The position numbers and the translations under genes are program-made. This document shows positions 1 through 7,145 of a DNA stretch of 13,456 nt, piece after piece. The DNA is from PS1 clade bacterium (GTDB lineage: Bacteria > Pseudomonadota > Alphaproteobacteria > RS24), in assembly GCA_016779015.1 (NCBI GenBank), contig JADHOK010000028.1, positions 1-13,456 of the forward strand, in the 5' to 3' direction. Positions within the stretch are counted from its first letter, which is position 1; every line of letters starts with the position of its first letter. The notes under the pieces are model-generated. The model was not told the origin of the DNA, did no database searches, and saw nothing but the letters and a program-made list of their open reading frames with translations.

Positions 1-8
1 CTTAGCGC

Positions 9-2132
9 CTATTCGTCGGCCGCTTTGCCTTCAAGGTCTTCGCCGGTTTCTTGATCGACCACTTTCATCGACAAGCGCACCTTGCCGCGATCGTCAAAGC
101 CGACCAGCTTGACTTTCACCGTGTCGCCTTCTTTGACGACATCGGTGGTGTTCTCAACACGTTGGTCGGCCAGTTGCGAAATATGCACCAGCCCGTCGCG
201 TTTGCCGAAGAAATTGACAAAAGCGCCAAAGTCCATGGTCTTCACAACCGTGCCTTCATAAATCACGCCGACTTCCGGCTCGGCGACAATCGAGTTGATT
301 TGGTCGAGCGCCGATTTAATCGCCGCCGCGTCAGACGAGGCGACTTTAATCAGCCCGTCATCGCCAATATCAATCTTGGCACCCGAGGTCTCGACAATCT
401 CGCGGACAACTTTACCGCCGGTGCCGATGACTTCGCGGATTTTATCCTGCGGCACTTGGATGGTCTCGATTTTGGGGGCGTATTCGCCCATCTCATCGCG
501 CGCCGAGGTCAGCGCTTTGGCCATCTCGCCCAGAATATGGGTGCGCCCACCTTTGGCTTGGTCGAGCGCCACTTGCATAATCTCTTCGGTAATGCCGGTG
601 ATTTTAATGTCCATTTGCAGCGAGGTGACGCCGTCTTGCGTGCCCGCCACTTTAAAGTCCATATCACCCAAATGGTCTTCATCGCCAAGAATATCGGAGA
701 GGACGGCGAAACGGTCGCCTTCCTTGATGAGGCCCATAGCAATACCGGCCACCGGTTTTTTCAGCGGCACACCGGCATCCATCATCGCCAGAGACGAACC
801 GCAGACGGTCGCCATAGAGGACGAGCCGTTACTTTCGGTAATCTCAGAGACCAGACGCAGCGTGTATGGAAATTCGTCTTTCGACGGCAACATGGCTTTC
901 AGCGCCCGCCAAGCGAGCTTGCCGTGACCGATTTCGCGGCGACCGGTAAAGCCGACGCGTCCGGTTTCCCCGACCGAATAGGGCGGGAAATTATAATGCA
1001 GCATAAAGTTTTCGCGATAAGTGCCTTCCAGCGCGTCGACGAATTGCTCGTCATCGCCAGTGCCCAATGTCGCCACCACCAGCGCTTGTGTTTCACCACG
1101 GGTGAAAAGCGAAGAGCCATGGGTGCGCGGCAGCACGCCGACTTCCGACACAATCTGGCGCACATCGGCCAGACCGCGTCCATCGATACGTTTTTCGGTA
1201 TCGAGAATATCGCCGCGAACGATATCGCTTTCCAGACCTTTAAAGGCACCGGAAACGGCGTTTTTCTCATCCGGGCTGGCATCCTCAGCGACCAATTCAG
1301 CGTTCACCGCATCGCGCAATTCGGCGATTTTTTCTTGCCGTGTCTGCTTATCGGCTTCCTGATAGGCGGCTTTCAAACCGGCCTCGGCAAGGCTCGCGAC
1401 TTTTGCTTTCAGCTCGCTATCATCGCTTTCAGGCACTTCGCGCGGTTGCTTGGCGGCTTTTTCTGCCATGCGAATGCAGGCATCGATAACCGGCTGAAAC
1501 TCTTTATGGCCGAACATAACAGCGCCCAACATGACATCCTCGGAAAGCTCATCGGCTTCCGATTCCACCATCAGCACGGCGTCTTGCGTGCCGGCGACCA
1601 CCAGGTCGAGAGCGGTATCTTCCATTTGCTCAAGCGTTGGGTTGAGCACATATTCGCCATCGATAAAGCCGACGCGCGCGCCGCCGATCGGGCCTTGAAA
1701 CGGAATGCCGGAAATGGTCAGCGCGGCCGAGACCGCCACCAGAGCAACAATATCCGCATCGTTTTCGAGGTCATGGCTGACCACAGTGGCGATGACTTGG
1801 GTTTCGTTTTTAAAGCCTTTGACAAAAAGCGGGCGAATGGGTCGGTCAATGAGCCGCGAGACCAAAGTCTCTTTTTCGCTCGGACGCCCTTCGCGCTTAA
1901 AATAGCCGCCCGGCACTTTACCGGCGGCATAGGCTTTTTCTTGGTAATTCACAGTTAGCGGGAAAAAATCCAAACCCGGTTTCGGGTTGCGGTCGGCCAC
2001 CACTGTGGCCAGAACCGAGGTTTCCCCATAAGTGGCCAGCACCGCACCGTCAGCCTGACGCGCAATGCGTCCGGTTTCCAGTGTCAGCGTGCGGCCGCCC
2101 CATTCAATTTCTTCACGGGTAATATCAAACAT
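9..2132 (-). CDS. pnp: Polyribonucleotide nucleotidyltransferase (PNPase)
   Basis: This is the phosphorolytic 3'-to-5' exoribonuclease, a homotrimer that releases nucleoside diphosphates from RNA and works in mRNA decay, often with RNase E. The 707-residue product has the full family layout: a first RNase PH domain (about 1-140), an all-helical linker (about 145-300), a second, catalytic RNase PH domain (about 315-550), a KH domain with GTGGK near 570, and an S1 domain (about 622-691, with FGAFV and DGLVHIS). In the second RNase PH domain the run LGDEDHLGDMDFKVAG (482-497) carries the aspartates corresponding to E. coli Asp486 and Asp492, and GHGKL (402-406) is also present. The start is supported by a GAAGGA ribosome site at 2141-2146, 8 nt upstream. 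It is last in the rimP-to-pnp cluster and has a TAG stop. The spacer from rpsO is structured, which suggests post-transcriptional control as in enterobacteria. Confidence 0.98.
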   Translation of the reverse strand: MFDITREEIEWGGRTLTLETGRIARQADGAVLATYGETSVLATVVADRNPKPGLDFFPLTVNYQEKAYAAGKVPGGYFKREGRPSEKETLVSRLIDRPIRPLFVKGFKNETQVIATVVSHDLENDADIVALVAVSAALTISGIPFQGPIGGARVGFIDGEYVLNPTLEQMEDTALDLVVAGTQDAVLMVESEADELSEDVMLGAVMFGHKEFQPVIDACIRMAEKAAKQPREVPESDDSELKAKVASLAEAGLKAAYQEADKQTRQEKIAELRDAVNAELVAEDASPDEKNAVSGAFKGLESDIVRGDILDTEKRIDGRGLADVRQIVSEVGVLPRTHGSSLFTRGETQALVVATLGTGDDEQFVDALEGTYRENFMLHYNFPPYSVGETGRVGFTGRREIGHGKLAWRALKAMLPSKDEFPYTLRLVSEITESNGSSSMATVCGSSLAMMDAGVPLKKPVAGIAMGLIKEGDRFAVLSDILGDEDHLGDMDFKVAGTQDGVTSLQMDIKITGITEEIMQVALDQAKGGRTHILGEMAKALTSARDEMGEYAPKIETIQVPQDKIREVIGTGGKVVREIVETSGAKIDIGDDGLIKVASSDAAAIKSALDQINSIVAEPEVGVIYEGTVVKTMDFGAFVNFFGKRDGLVHISQLADQRVENTTDVVKEGDTVKVKLVGFDDRGKVRLSMKVVDQETGEDLEGKAADE

Positions 2133-2205
2133 CTAAATTTTCCTTCACGGCACCCACACCCCTGTGCGCAGTGCCAAAACCGCATTTCATTTGCGGCAAA
2201 TCTTA
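2133..2205 (-). promoter_or_regulatory. pnp leader hairpins next to the ribosome site
   Basis: Two stem-loops lie directly upstream of pnp on the minus strand. The first pairs CCGCA (2196-2192) with TGCGG (2184-2180) around a 7-nt loop and is followed by TTTT (2179-2176). The second pairs GGCAC (2175-2171) with GTGCC (2153-2149), enclosing CACA (2166-2163) paired with TGTG (2158-2155) around a GGGG loop. It ends just 2 nt before the GAAGGA site (2146-2141). In E. coli a leader stem of pnp is cut by RNase III and used for PNPase autoregulation. A similar role here is inference by position only; the stems are short. Confidence 0.4.
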
Positions 2206-2232
2206 GAGAACCTCGGTAAAGGGCCGGTTCTC
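2206..2232 (-). promoter_or_regulatory. Stem-loop in rpsO-pnp spacer
   Basis: GAGAACC (2232-2226) pairs perfectly with GGTTCTC (2212-2206). GG (2225-2224) can add two more pairs with CC (2216-2215), leaving a GA bulge and a CCCUUUA loop. This gives about 9 base pairs. It is not followed by a U tract, so it looks like an mRNA processing or stability element rather than a terminator. It is a candidate RNase III or RNase E entry point between rpsO and pnp. Confidence 0.45.
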
Positions 2233-2260
2233 GTCCAAAGGTTTTCCCGACCCCATGCCG

Positions 2261-2286
2261 AAAAAACGCTGCTGGCCCCAAAGCAG
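2261..2286 (-). terminator. Weak intrinsic terminator after rpsO
   Basis: On the minus strand CTGCT (2286-2282) pairs with AGCAG (2273-2269) around an 8-nt loop, and six U residues follow (2266-2261) after a CG dinucleotide. The stem is only 5 bp, so partial termination is more likely than complete. It starts 10 nt after the rpsO stop. The E. coli rpsO-pnp junction also has a leaky terminator at this place, which would let S15 be made in excess of PNPase; that parallel is inference. Confidence 0.5.
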
Positions 2287-2296
2287 AAAAAGTGAG

Positions 2297-2566
2297 CTAT
2301 CGACGCAAACCAAGGCGCTTAATCAAATCCTGATAGCGCGCCGTGTCGCGGTCTTTGACATAATCAAGCAGACGACGACGTTGGCTGACCAGTTTCAACA
2401 GACCGCGCCGCGAATGATTATCCTTGGCGTGGGTTTTGAAATGCTCGGTCAGATTGGAGATGCGTTCCGATAGGATCGCCACTTGCACTTCGGGCGAACC
2501 TGTGTCGCCTTCGCCTGTGGCGTATTCTTTAATAAGAGCGGCTTTGCGCTCGAGTGTAATCGACAT
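2297..2566 (-). CDS. rpsO: 30S ribosomal protein S15
   Basis: S15 is a primary 16S rRNA-binding protein of the 30S platform; it binds the central-domain three-way junction and helps form bridges to 50S. The product is 89 residues, exactly the usual bacterial length, and collinear with the family over its whole length. Diagnostic segments are the GDTGSPEVQVA loop (about 20-30), the helix with HAKDNHSRRGLL (about 46-57) that contacts the rRNA, and the C-terminal RRRLLDYVKDRD stretch. The start has a very strong ribosome site, AAGGAGG at 2573-2579. It lies 30 bp downstream of truB, with a small GC-rich hairpin in that gap, and precedes a leaky terminator and pnp. S15 represses its own synthesis through leader RNA structure in several bacteria, so the hairpin is a possible target. 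Confidence 0.98.
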   Translation of the reverse strand: MSITLERKAALIKEYATGEGDTGSPEVQVAILSERISNLTEHFKTHAKDNHSRRGLLKLVSQRRRLLDYVKDRDTARYQDLIKRLGLRR

Positions 2567-2579
2567 CTTAACCCTCCTT

Positions 2580-2594
2580 CGGGCATGTGGCCCG
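2580..2594 (-). promoter_or_regulatory. Hairpin abutting the rpsO ribosome site
   Basis: In the 30-nt truB-rpsO gap the minus strand reads CGGGC-CACAT-GCCCG (2594-2580), a perfect 5-bp stem with a 5-nt loop, immediately followed by the AAGGAGG ribosome site of rpsO. Close apposition of a stem to a strong ribosome site is compatible with translational control by S15, which is known in several phyla with different RNA shapes. The stem is short, so a role is only plausible. Confidence 0.4.
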
Positions 2595-2596
2595 GT

Positions 2597-3541
2597 TTAG
2601 AGATTGAACACCCGCTTGGGCTTTATCAGCCCCTGCTGCACGCCGTTTTCGGCATTGGCCTCAGCAATCGCCAGAGCCCGGCCGTTATAGGTCAGCAGCA
2701 CCGCAGTGGTTTCATCTGTAAAAGACAGCCCCGCCGCGGGCGGCGAGATGGCTTGCCCCTGCTTTATGCAGGATGCCGCGTCAGCGTCTAAGGCCAATGC
2801 CGGGATGTCGTCCAGCGCGGTCTCGACCGGTAACAGGCAGGCATCCAGAGCCGCCAAATCGGGGGCAATATGGCCCAAAGCGTCCAGCTTTTCCAGCCCT
2901 AATGCAGTTTTTTCATCAAACCGCCCGACGCGGGTGCGGCGCAGCGCCCCGACATGAGCAAAACCCCCCAAAACCTCGCCCAAATCGCGCGCCAGCGACC
3001 GAATATAAACGCCTTTGCCGCATCCAACAGCAAGCCGCACGCGGTCTTTATCGGGCCTTTCCAGCAGACAAATCGTGTCGATACGCACGCGGCGCGGTTT
3101 TAAATCAACACGCTCACCGGCGCGCGCCAAATCATAAGCCCGCGCGCCGTCTTTTTTGAGCGCCGAGAATTGCGGCGGTACTTGCTGAATTTCGCCGATA
3201 AATTGCGCCAACGCCGCTTCGATGGCCGCCGTTTCGGGGCGCGCATCGCTGCTCGCAATCACCTCGCCCTCTTTATCATCCGTGCTGGTAGCGGCCCCGA
3301 AGACGATTTCCACCTCATAGGTTTTGTCCGCGTCTTGCATGAATGACACGGTTTTCGTCGCCTCGCCCAAAGCGATCGGCAAAATGCCGCTGGCCAACGG
3401 GTCAAGCGTGCCGGCGTGACCGGCTTTTTGCGCGTCGAATAAACGGCGGATTTTGCGGACCGCCGGCGTCGAGCCGAGGCCCGACGGTTTATCGAAATTG
3501 ACCCAGCCGGAGACGGCGCGGCCTTTTTTGCGCCGTGCCAT
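2597..3541 (-). CDS. truB: tRNA pseudouridine(55) synthase
   Basis: TruB isomerises U55 in the T-loop of elongator tRNAs and also acts as a tRNA chaperone. The 314-residue product shows the catalytic core near the N-terminus: a GWVNFDKPSGLGST segment (12-25) followed by GHAGTLDPLASGILP (41-55), where Asp47 is the expected nucleophile. Further family segments are KTYEVEIVFGAATSTDD (motif after the core), the QVPPQFSALKKDGARAYDLAR stretch around 140-160 that contains the conserved substrate-contacting residues, and GVYIRSLARDLGE, the later RNA-binding motif. The C-terminal part (about 250-314) looks like the shortened PUA-like tail common in Alphaproteobacteria. Its ATG shares one base with the TAA stop of rbfA (TAATG), so translation is probably coupled. 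A GGGGA ribosome site lies within the end of rbfA. Confidence 0.97.
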   Translation of the reverse strand: MARRKKGRAVSGWVNFDKPSGLGSTPAVRKIRRLFDAQKAGHAGTLDPLASGILPIALGEATKTVSFMQDADKTYEVEIVFGAATSTDDKEGEVIASSDARPETAAIEAALAQFIGEIQQVPPQFSALKKDGARAYDLARAGERVDLKPRRVRIDTICLLERPDKDRVRLAVGCGKGVYIRSLARDLGEVLGGFAHVGALRRTRVGRFDEKTALGLEKLDALGHIAPDLAALDACLLPVETALDDIPALALDADAASCIKQGQAISPPAAGLSFTDETTAVLLTYNGRALAIAEANAENGVQQGLIKPKRVFNL

Positions 3542-3960
3542 TAGCTGTCCCCATTATCGGCGTCGTCACTCTCATCAAGCAGGTCGCGGGTCACAGCTCC
3601 TTGCGCCAGCAGCGTGTCCATATGCGCGGCGCGGTCGAAACTGTCATCAACGCGAAACGAAAAATCCGGCACATATTTCAAATGCAGTCCGCTCAGCACC
3701 GGTTTTTTCAAGCGCGGCACTTCCTCGTTCAACAATGCCACAATAGCCGCCGCATTGTCGCCGCCCAAGGGCAGAATATAGGCGGTGGCGCGGCGCAGGT
3801 CGGGGCTGACGCGCACTTCGGTCACCGTCAGTGTGGCGCGTTTTAGAATTTTCGGCTCAAAATCAAAACGGTGCAGCACATCGCTGAGGCGCTGGCGCAA
3901 TAATTCGCCGACCCGCAATTGCCGCTGGCTCGCTTGTTTTCCGTTTCTCTCTTTATTCAT
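3541..3960 (-). CDS. rbfA: 30S ribosome-binding factor A
   Basis: RbfA is a small KH-fold factor that binds immature 30S subunits and is needed for 16S 5'-end maturation and cold adaptation. The 139-residue product matches the family in length and in its two best-conserved blocks: TLTVTEVRVSPDLRRATAYI (about 44-63), the central strand-helix unit, and LHLKYVPDFSFRVDDSFDRA (about 92-111), which precedes the last helix. The C-terminal tail (DESDDADNGDS) is acidic and probably disordered. The spacer to infB upstream is 45 nt and contains an 8-bp hairpin; the ribosome site is weak (GG-rich sequence inside and after that hairpin). At its 3' end it overlaps truB by one base. Together with rimP and infB in the same cluster it serves small-subunit assembly. 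Confidence 0.96.
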   Translation of the reverse strand: MNKERNGKQASQRQLRVGELLRQRLSDVLHRFDFEPKILKRATLTVTEVRVSPDLRRATAYILPLGGDNAAAIVALLNEEVPRLKKPVLSGLHLKYVPDFSFRVDDSFDRAAHMDTLLAQGAVTRDLLDESDDADNGDS

Positions 3961-3977
3961 GCGGAAACCGCCATTTC

Positions 3978-3996
3978 CATCCGGCGCAGCCGGATG
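3978..3996 (-). promoter_or_regulatory. 8-bp hairpin in infB-rbfA spacer
   Basis: CATCCGGC (3996-3989 on the minus strand) pairs perfectly with GCCGGATG (3985-3978) around a 3-nt loop. It begins 9 nt after the infB stop. No U tract follows, so it is not an intrinsic terminator. It sits upstream of the weak rbfA ribosome site and may set mRNA stability or rbfA expression relative to infB. The element is palindromic, so it would form on either strand. Confidence 0.55.
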
Positions 3997-4005
3997 AGGC
4001 CCTTA

Positions 4006-6504
4006 TCAATCGTCGAGTGTGCGCGCGACCTCTTCGACCTCATAGCATTCGATAATATCGTCGGCTTTCAAATCGGCATAGTTTTCAAACGCCATACCGC
4101 ATTCTTGCCCCGACGGCACTTCTTTGACCTCGTCTTTAAAGCGCCTGAGCGACGACAGCTCGCCCTCGTGAATGACAATATCATCGCGGATAAGGCGCAC
4201 CCGCGCACCGCGCCGCACCATGCCCTCTTCGATAAGACAGCCGGCCGCTTTGTCGCCTTTGCCGACCGCGAACACTTCCAACACTTTGGCTTTGCCCAGA
4301 GCGGTCTCGCGTAAATCGGGTGACAACATGCCGGCCATGGCGGCTTTCAAATCATCGACCAGGTCGTAAATCACATTGTAATAGCGAATTTCAATTCCCG
4401 CCGCTTCCGCCGCTTGGCGCGCTTGGCCATTGGCGCGCACATTAAAGCCCATCACCACCGCATTGGAGGCTGACGCCAATGTGACATCGCTTTCGGTAAT
4501 GCCGCCAACGCCGGTATGCACGACGCGCGCTTGCACTTCCTCATTGCCCAACTTCTCAGCCGCTTGCGCAATCGCTTCGACAGAGCCCTGCACGTCGCCT
4601 TTGACGACCAAGGCCATTTCGGTGCGCTCGGCATTTTGCAACTGGTTCATCATCTGGTCGAGCGATGCCGCTTTCGGCCCCGCCATGGTCGCCTGTTCGC
4701 GCGCTTTGCGAGCGCGGTAATCCGCCACTTCGCGCGCGCTGGCTTCGTTTTCAACCACGGTCAGCAATTCACCCGCCCCGGGGGCGCCACCGGCACCCAG
4801 CACCTCTACCGGCGTCGCCGGTCCGGCCGATTGCACTGGCTCGCCGCGGTCATTAATCAGCGCGCGCACGCGCCCCGATTCCTGACCAACGACAAAAATA
4901 TCACCGACATTCAGCGTGCCGCGTTGCACAAGCACCGTCGCCACAGCGCCGCGCCCTTTATCCAGCTTGGCTTCAATGACAATGCCCTCGGCGTCGCGGT
5001 CAACCTTAGCTTTCAATTCCATCAGCTCGGCCTGCAGCGCCACCGCTTCCAACAGGTCATCAAGCCCGTCGCCGGTCTGCGCCGAAACCTCGATCATTTG
5101 CGTGTCGCCGCCCATATCCTCAGAGATTACTTCCTGGCTCAAAAGCTCATTTTTGACCCGCGTCGCATCGGCGTCCGGCTTATCCATTTTATTGATGGCG
5201 ACAATCATCGGCGCCTCCGCCGCTTTGGCGTGATTGATCGCCTCGATGGTTTGCGGCATCACGCCGTCATCACCGGCGACCACCAAAATGACAATATCCG
5301 TCACCTTAGCACCGCGGGCGCGCATGGCGGTAAAAGCCGCGTGACCCGGTGTATCGATAAAAGTAATCACCTCGCCGGAACTGGCTTCGGTTTGATAAGC
5401 CCCGATATGCTGGGTGATGCCGCCGGCTTCACCATCCGCCACTTTGGCTTGCCTAAGGGCGTCCAAAAGCGAGGTTTTACCGTGGTCAACATGGCCCATC
5501 ACCGTCACCACGGGCGGGCGCGGCTGCTTATCATCATCGTCATCATCGGCCGTGACAATCGCATCCTCGACATCGCTCTCCGAGACGCGGCGCACTTTAT
5601 GGCCCAAATCCTCAGCCACAATTTGCGCTGTATCGGCGTCGATTACATCATTGATTTGCGCCATCACACCTTGCTGCATCAGCACTTTAATGACGTCGAC
5701 CGCGCGCTCGGCCATGCGATTGGCCAGCTCTTGAATGGTGATGGTGTCGGGCAGTTGCACTGTGCGCACAACCTTTTCGCCGCTATCGGCTGAGCTGGTT
5801 TGGCGCTTTTCGCGTTCGCGACGACGCCGCATGGAGGCCAAAGAACGCACCCGCTCTTCGTCGTTGAGCGCGTCATTAATGGTCAGTTTGCCGGCGCGGC
5901 GACGGCGTTCGCCGCCGGGTTTTGGCGCAACGGCGCGTTTTTTCTCTTCCGAGCGGCGCTTTTCATCCTCTACCGGACGGCGCGCCACCGGCTTGATGGA
6001 ACGGTCAGCCGTCGGCGCTTCTTCAGCCGCCGGTGCGGCTTTGGCTTTTGATTTACGCGGTTTTTCTTCGGCCAGACGGGCCTCTTCGGCTTCGCGCTGG
6101 GCGCGCTCCTCGGCGCGGCGCGGGTCTTCCTCGGCGCGGCTTTTGGCGTCAATCTCGGCTTGTTTGGCTTCCTCGACAGCGCGGGTCTTGGCTTCGGCGA
6201 CAGCGGCGAGACGTTTTTCCTGTTCGGCTTTCGACAGCCCTTCGGGCATCACCGTCCGGGCGGGCTGCGCCGCCTCAGGCTTGGCCGGAGCCGCTTCGGG
6301 GGGCGCTTCGGGGGCCGCCTCGGTAACTTCTTGACCCGGCTTGACAATACGCTTGCGGCGTTTTTCGACGAACACTGTTTTCGAGCGGCCGTGCGAAAAG
6401 CTCTGGCGCACTTGGCCGCTTTCGACCGTGCGCTTTAAAGACAGTGTCTTTGCTTTGCTGCTGTCTTCTTTTTGATTGTCATCGCCGGTTTCTACGTCGC
6501 TCAT
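4006..6504 (-). CDS. infB: Translation initiation factor IF-2
   Basis: IF2 is the GTPase that brings initiator fMet-tRNA to the 30S subunit and promotes 50S joining. The 832-residue product has an alphaproteobacterial N-terminal segment (KTLSLKRTVESGQVRQSFSH, 19-38), then a long Ala/Glu/Lys/Arg-rich linker (about 60-205) and an IF2N domain (about 250-310). A run of Asp (320-325) precedes the GTPase domain with G1 GHVDHGKT (337-344), G3 DTPGH (384-388), G4 NKMD (438-441) and G5 SAQ (474-476). Domains II to IV follow, with the fMet-tRNA-binding C2 domain at the end (EECGMAFENY-like segment present as GQECGMAFENYADLK). The start overlaps the ylxR stop by 4 nt (ATGA), with an AGGAGA ribosome site. 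The TGA stop is followed in frame by TAA. Internal starts giving shorter isoforms are known in E. coli but cannot be decided here. Confidence 0.98.
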   Translation of the reverse strand: MSDVETGDDNQKEDSSKAKTLSLKRTVESGQVRQSFSHGRSKTVFVEKRRKRIVKPGQEVTEAAPEAPPEAAPAKPEAAQPARTVMPEGLSKAEQEKRLAAVAEAKTRAVEEAKQAEIDAKSRAEEDPRRAEERAQREAEEARLAEEKPRKSKAKAAPAAEEAPTADRSIKPVARRPVEDEKRRSEEKKRAVAPKPGGERRRRAGKLTINDALNDEERVRSLASMRRRREREKRQTSSADSGEKVVRTVQLPDTITIQELANRMAERAVDVIKVLMQQGVMAQINDVIDADTAQIVAEDLGHKVRRVSESDVEDAIVTADDDDDDKQPRPPVVTVMGHVDHGKTSLLDALRQAKVADGEAGGITQHIGAYQTEASSGEVITFIDTPGHAAFTAMRARGAKVTDIVILVVAGDDGVMPQTIEAINHAKAAEAPMIVAINKMDKPDADATRVKNELLSQEVISEDMGGDTQMIEVSAQTGDGLDDLLEAVALQAELMELKAKVDRDAEGIVIEAKLDKGRGAVATVLVQRGTLNVGDIFVVGQESGRVRALINDRGEPVQSAGPATPVEVLGAGGAPGAGELLTVVENEASAREVADYRARKAREQATMAGPKAASLDQMMNQLQNAERTEMALVVKGDVQGSVEAIAQAAEKLGNEEVQARVVHTGVGGITESDVTLASASNAVVMGFNVRANGQARQAAEAAGIEIRYYNVIYDLVDDLKAAMAGMLSPDLRETALGKAKVLEVFAVGKGDKAAGCLIEEGMVRRGARVRLIRDDIVIHEGELSSLRRFKDEVKEVPSGQECGMAFENYADLKADDIIECYEVEEVARTLDD

Positions 6505-7124
6505 TCACATTTCTCCTGTCCCGTGTCGCCCAGATAAGCGGCAAGCCGCGCCCCCGCACGCTCAATGCGTTCAGCCCAGCCGACATCGGTAAGCCCTGCA
6601 TGTATCACATTTGACTGGCCTAAGGCCATGCCCAATTCTTCGGTGTTCAAAAGCGCGCATTGGCCGATGCCCATGGCTTTGGCGCGCGCCGCCAATTTGC
6701 GCCGGCCGTCTGCCGCGCCGTCGCTGGCGGCAATCAGCAAGCAAATGCGAGCGCTTTTGAGGCCCGCTTCGGTTTTGCCGAAGCCCGACACCAAATCACC
6801 GGCTTTTTTGGCCAATGACAAAAGCGAGGCGAGCTGCTGGCGCAACAATGCCTCGACCCGCGCCGCCAGATCATCGGGCGCGTTTATATCGGCTTGCGCC
6901 GCCAGCGCCTCAACATAAGCGCGTCGATTGATCAGCCAGATATCTTCGCCCGGCAATTTTTCAGCCAGATCGGGGGTTAATTGACCCCTAGGATACGCCG
7001 TCTCAGCAGCTGCATAACCAGATGTCGTGCCCGAGGGTGCGGCATCGATAGGCGAAAACACGAAACGCAGCATATTTGCCGCCTCGTCGCTGTCGCCGCT
7101 GATGTGACAGGTTTTGCGCATCAT
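6501..7124 (-). CDS. ylxR: YlxR-like domain fused to L7Ae-like domain (RNA-binding)
   Basis: The position between nusA and infB is the classic place of ylxR (DUF448). The 207-residue product has two parts. The N-terminal third resembles YlxR, with RKTCHISGD (3-11), LRFVFSP (19-25), LTPDLAEKLPG (49-59) and IWLINRRAYVEA (62-73). The C-terminal half (about 97-180) resembles an L7Ae-type RNA-binding fold, with LLSLAKKAGDLVSGFGKTEA (101-120) and LLIAASDGAADGRRKL. Such fusions are usual in Alphaproteobacteria. The YlxR part is divergent: the normal GRGxW motif reads GEDIW, and about 20 extra residues (27-47, small and polar) interrupt the domain. In Bacillus, YlxR (RnpM) has been reported to affect RNase P. 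The gene starts 21 nt after nusA with a weak ribosome site, two adjacent ATG codons, and overlaps infB by 4 nt. Confidence 0.85.
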   Translation of the reverse strand: MMRKTCHISGDSDEAANMLRFVFSPIDAAPSGTTSGYAAAETAYPRGQLTPDLAEKLPGEDIWLINRRAYVEALAAQADINAPDDLAARVEALLRQQLASLLSLAKKAGDLVSGFGKTEAGLKSARICLLIAASDGAADGRRKLAARAKAMGIGQCALLNTEELGMALGQSNVIHAGLTDVGWAERIERAGARLAAYLGDTGQEKCE

Positions 7125-7145
7125 CCGTGGTCCAAAAACCCCGCA

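Noticed and set aside
1..8. Possible terminator after pnp.
   Set aside because: Only eight bases remain before the window edge; nothing can be judged.
51..1958. A 635-codon open frame on the plus strand covering nearly all of pnp.
   Set aside because: It lies fully antisense to an intact, well-matched PNPase gene; its product is His/Arg/Phe-rich with no recognisable domain. Long antisense frames arise from the codon bias of GC-rich genes.
4516..5793. A 425-codon plus-strand frame inside infB.
   Set aside because: Antisense to the conserved GTPase and domain II coding sequence; His/Arg-rich translation without family features and no ribosome site worth noting.
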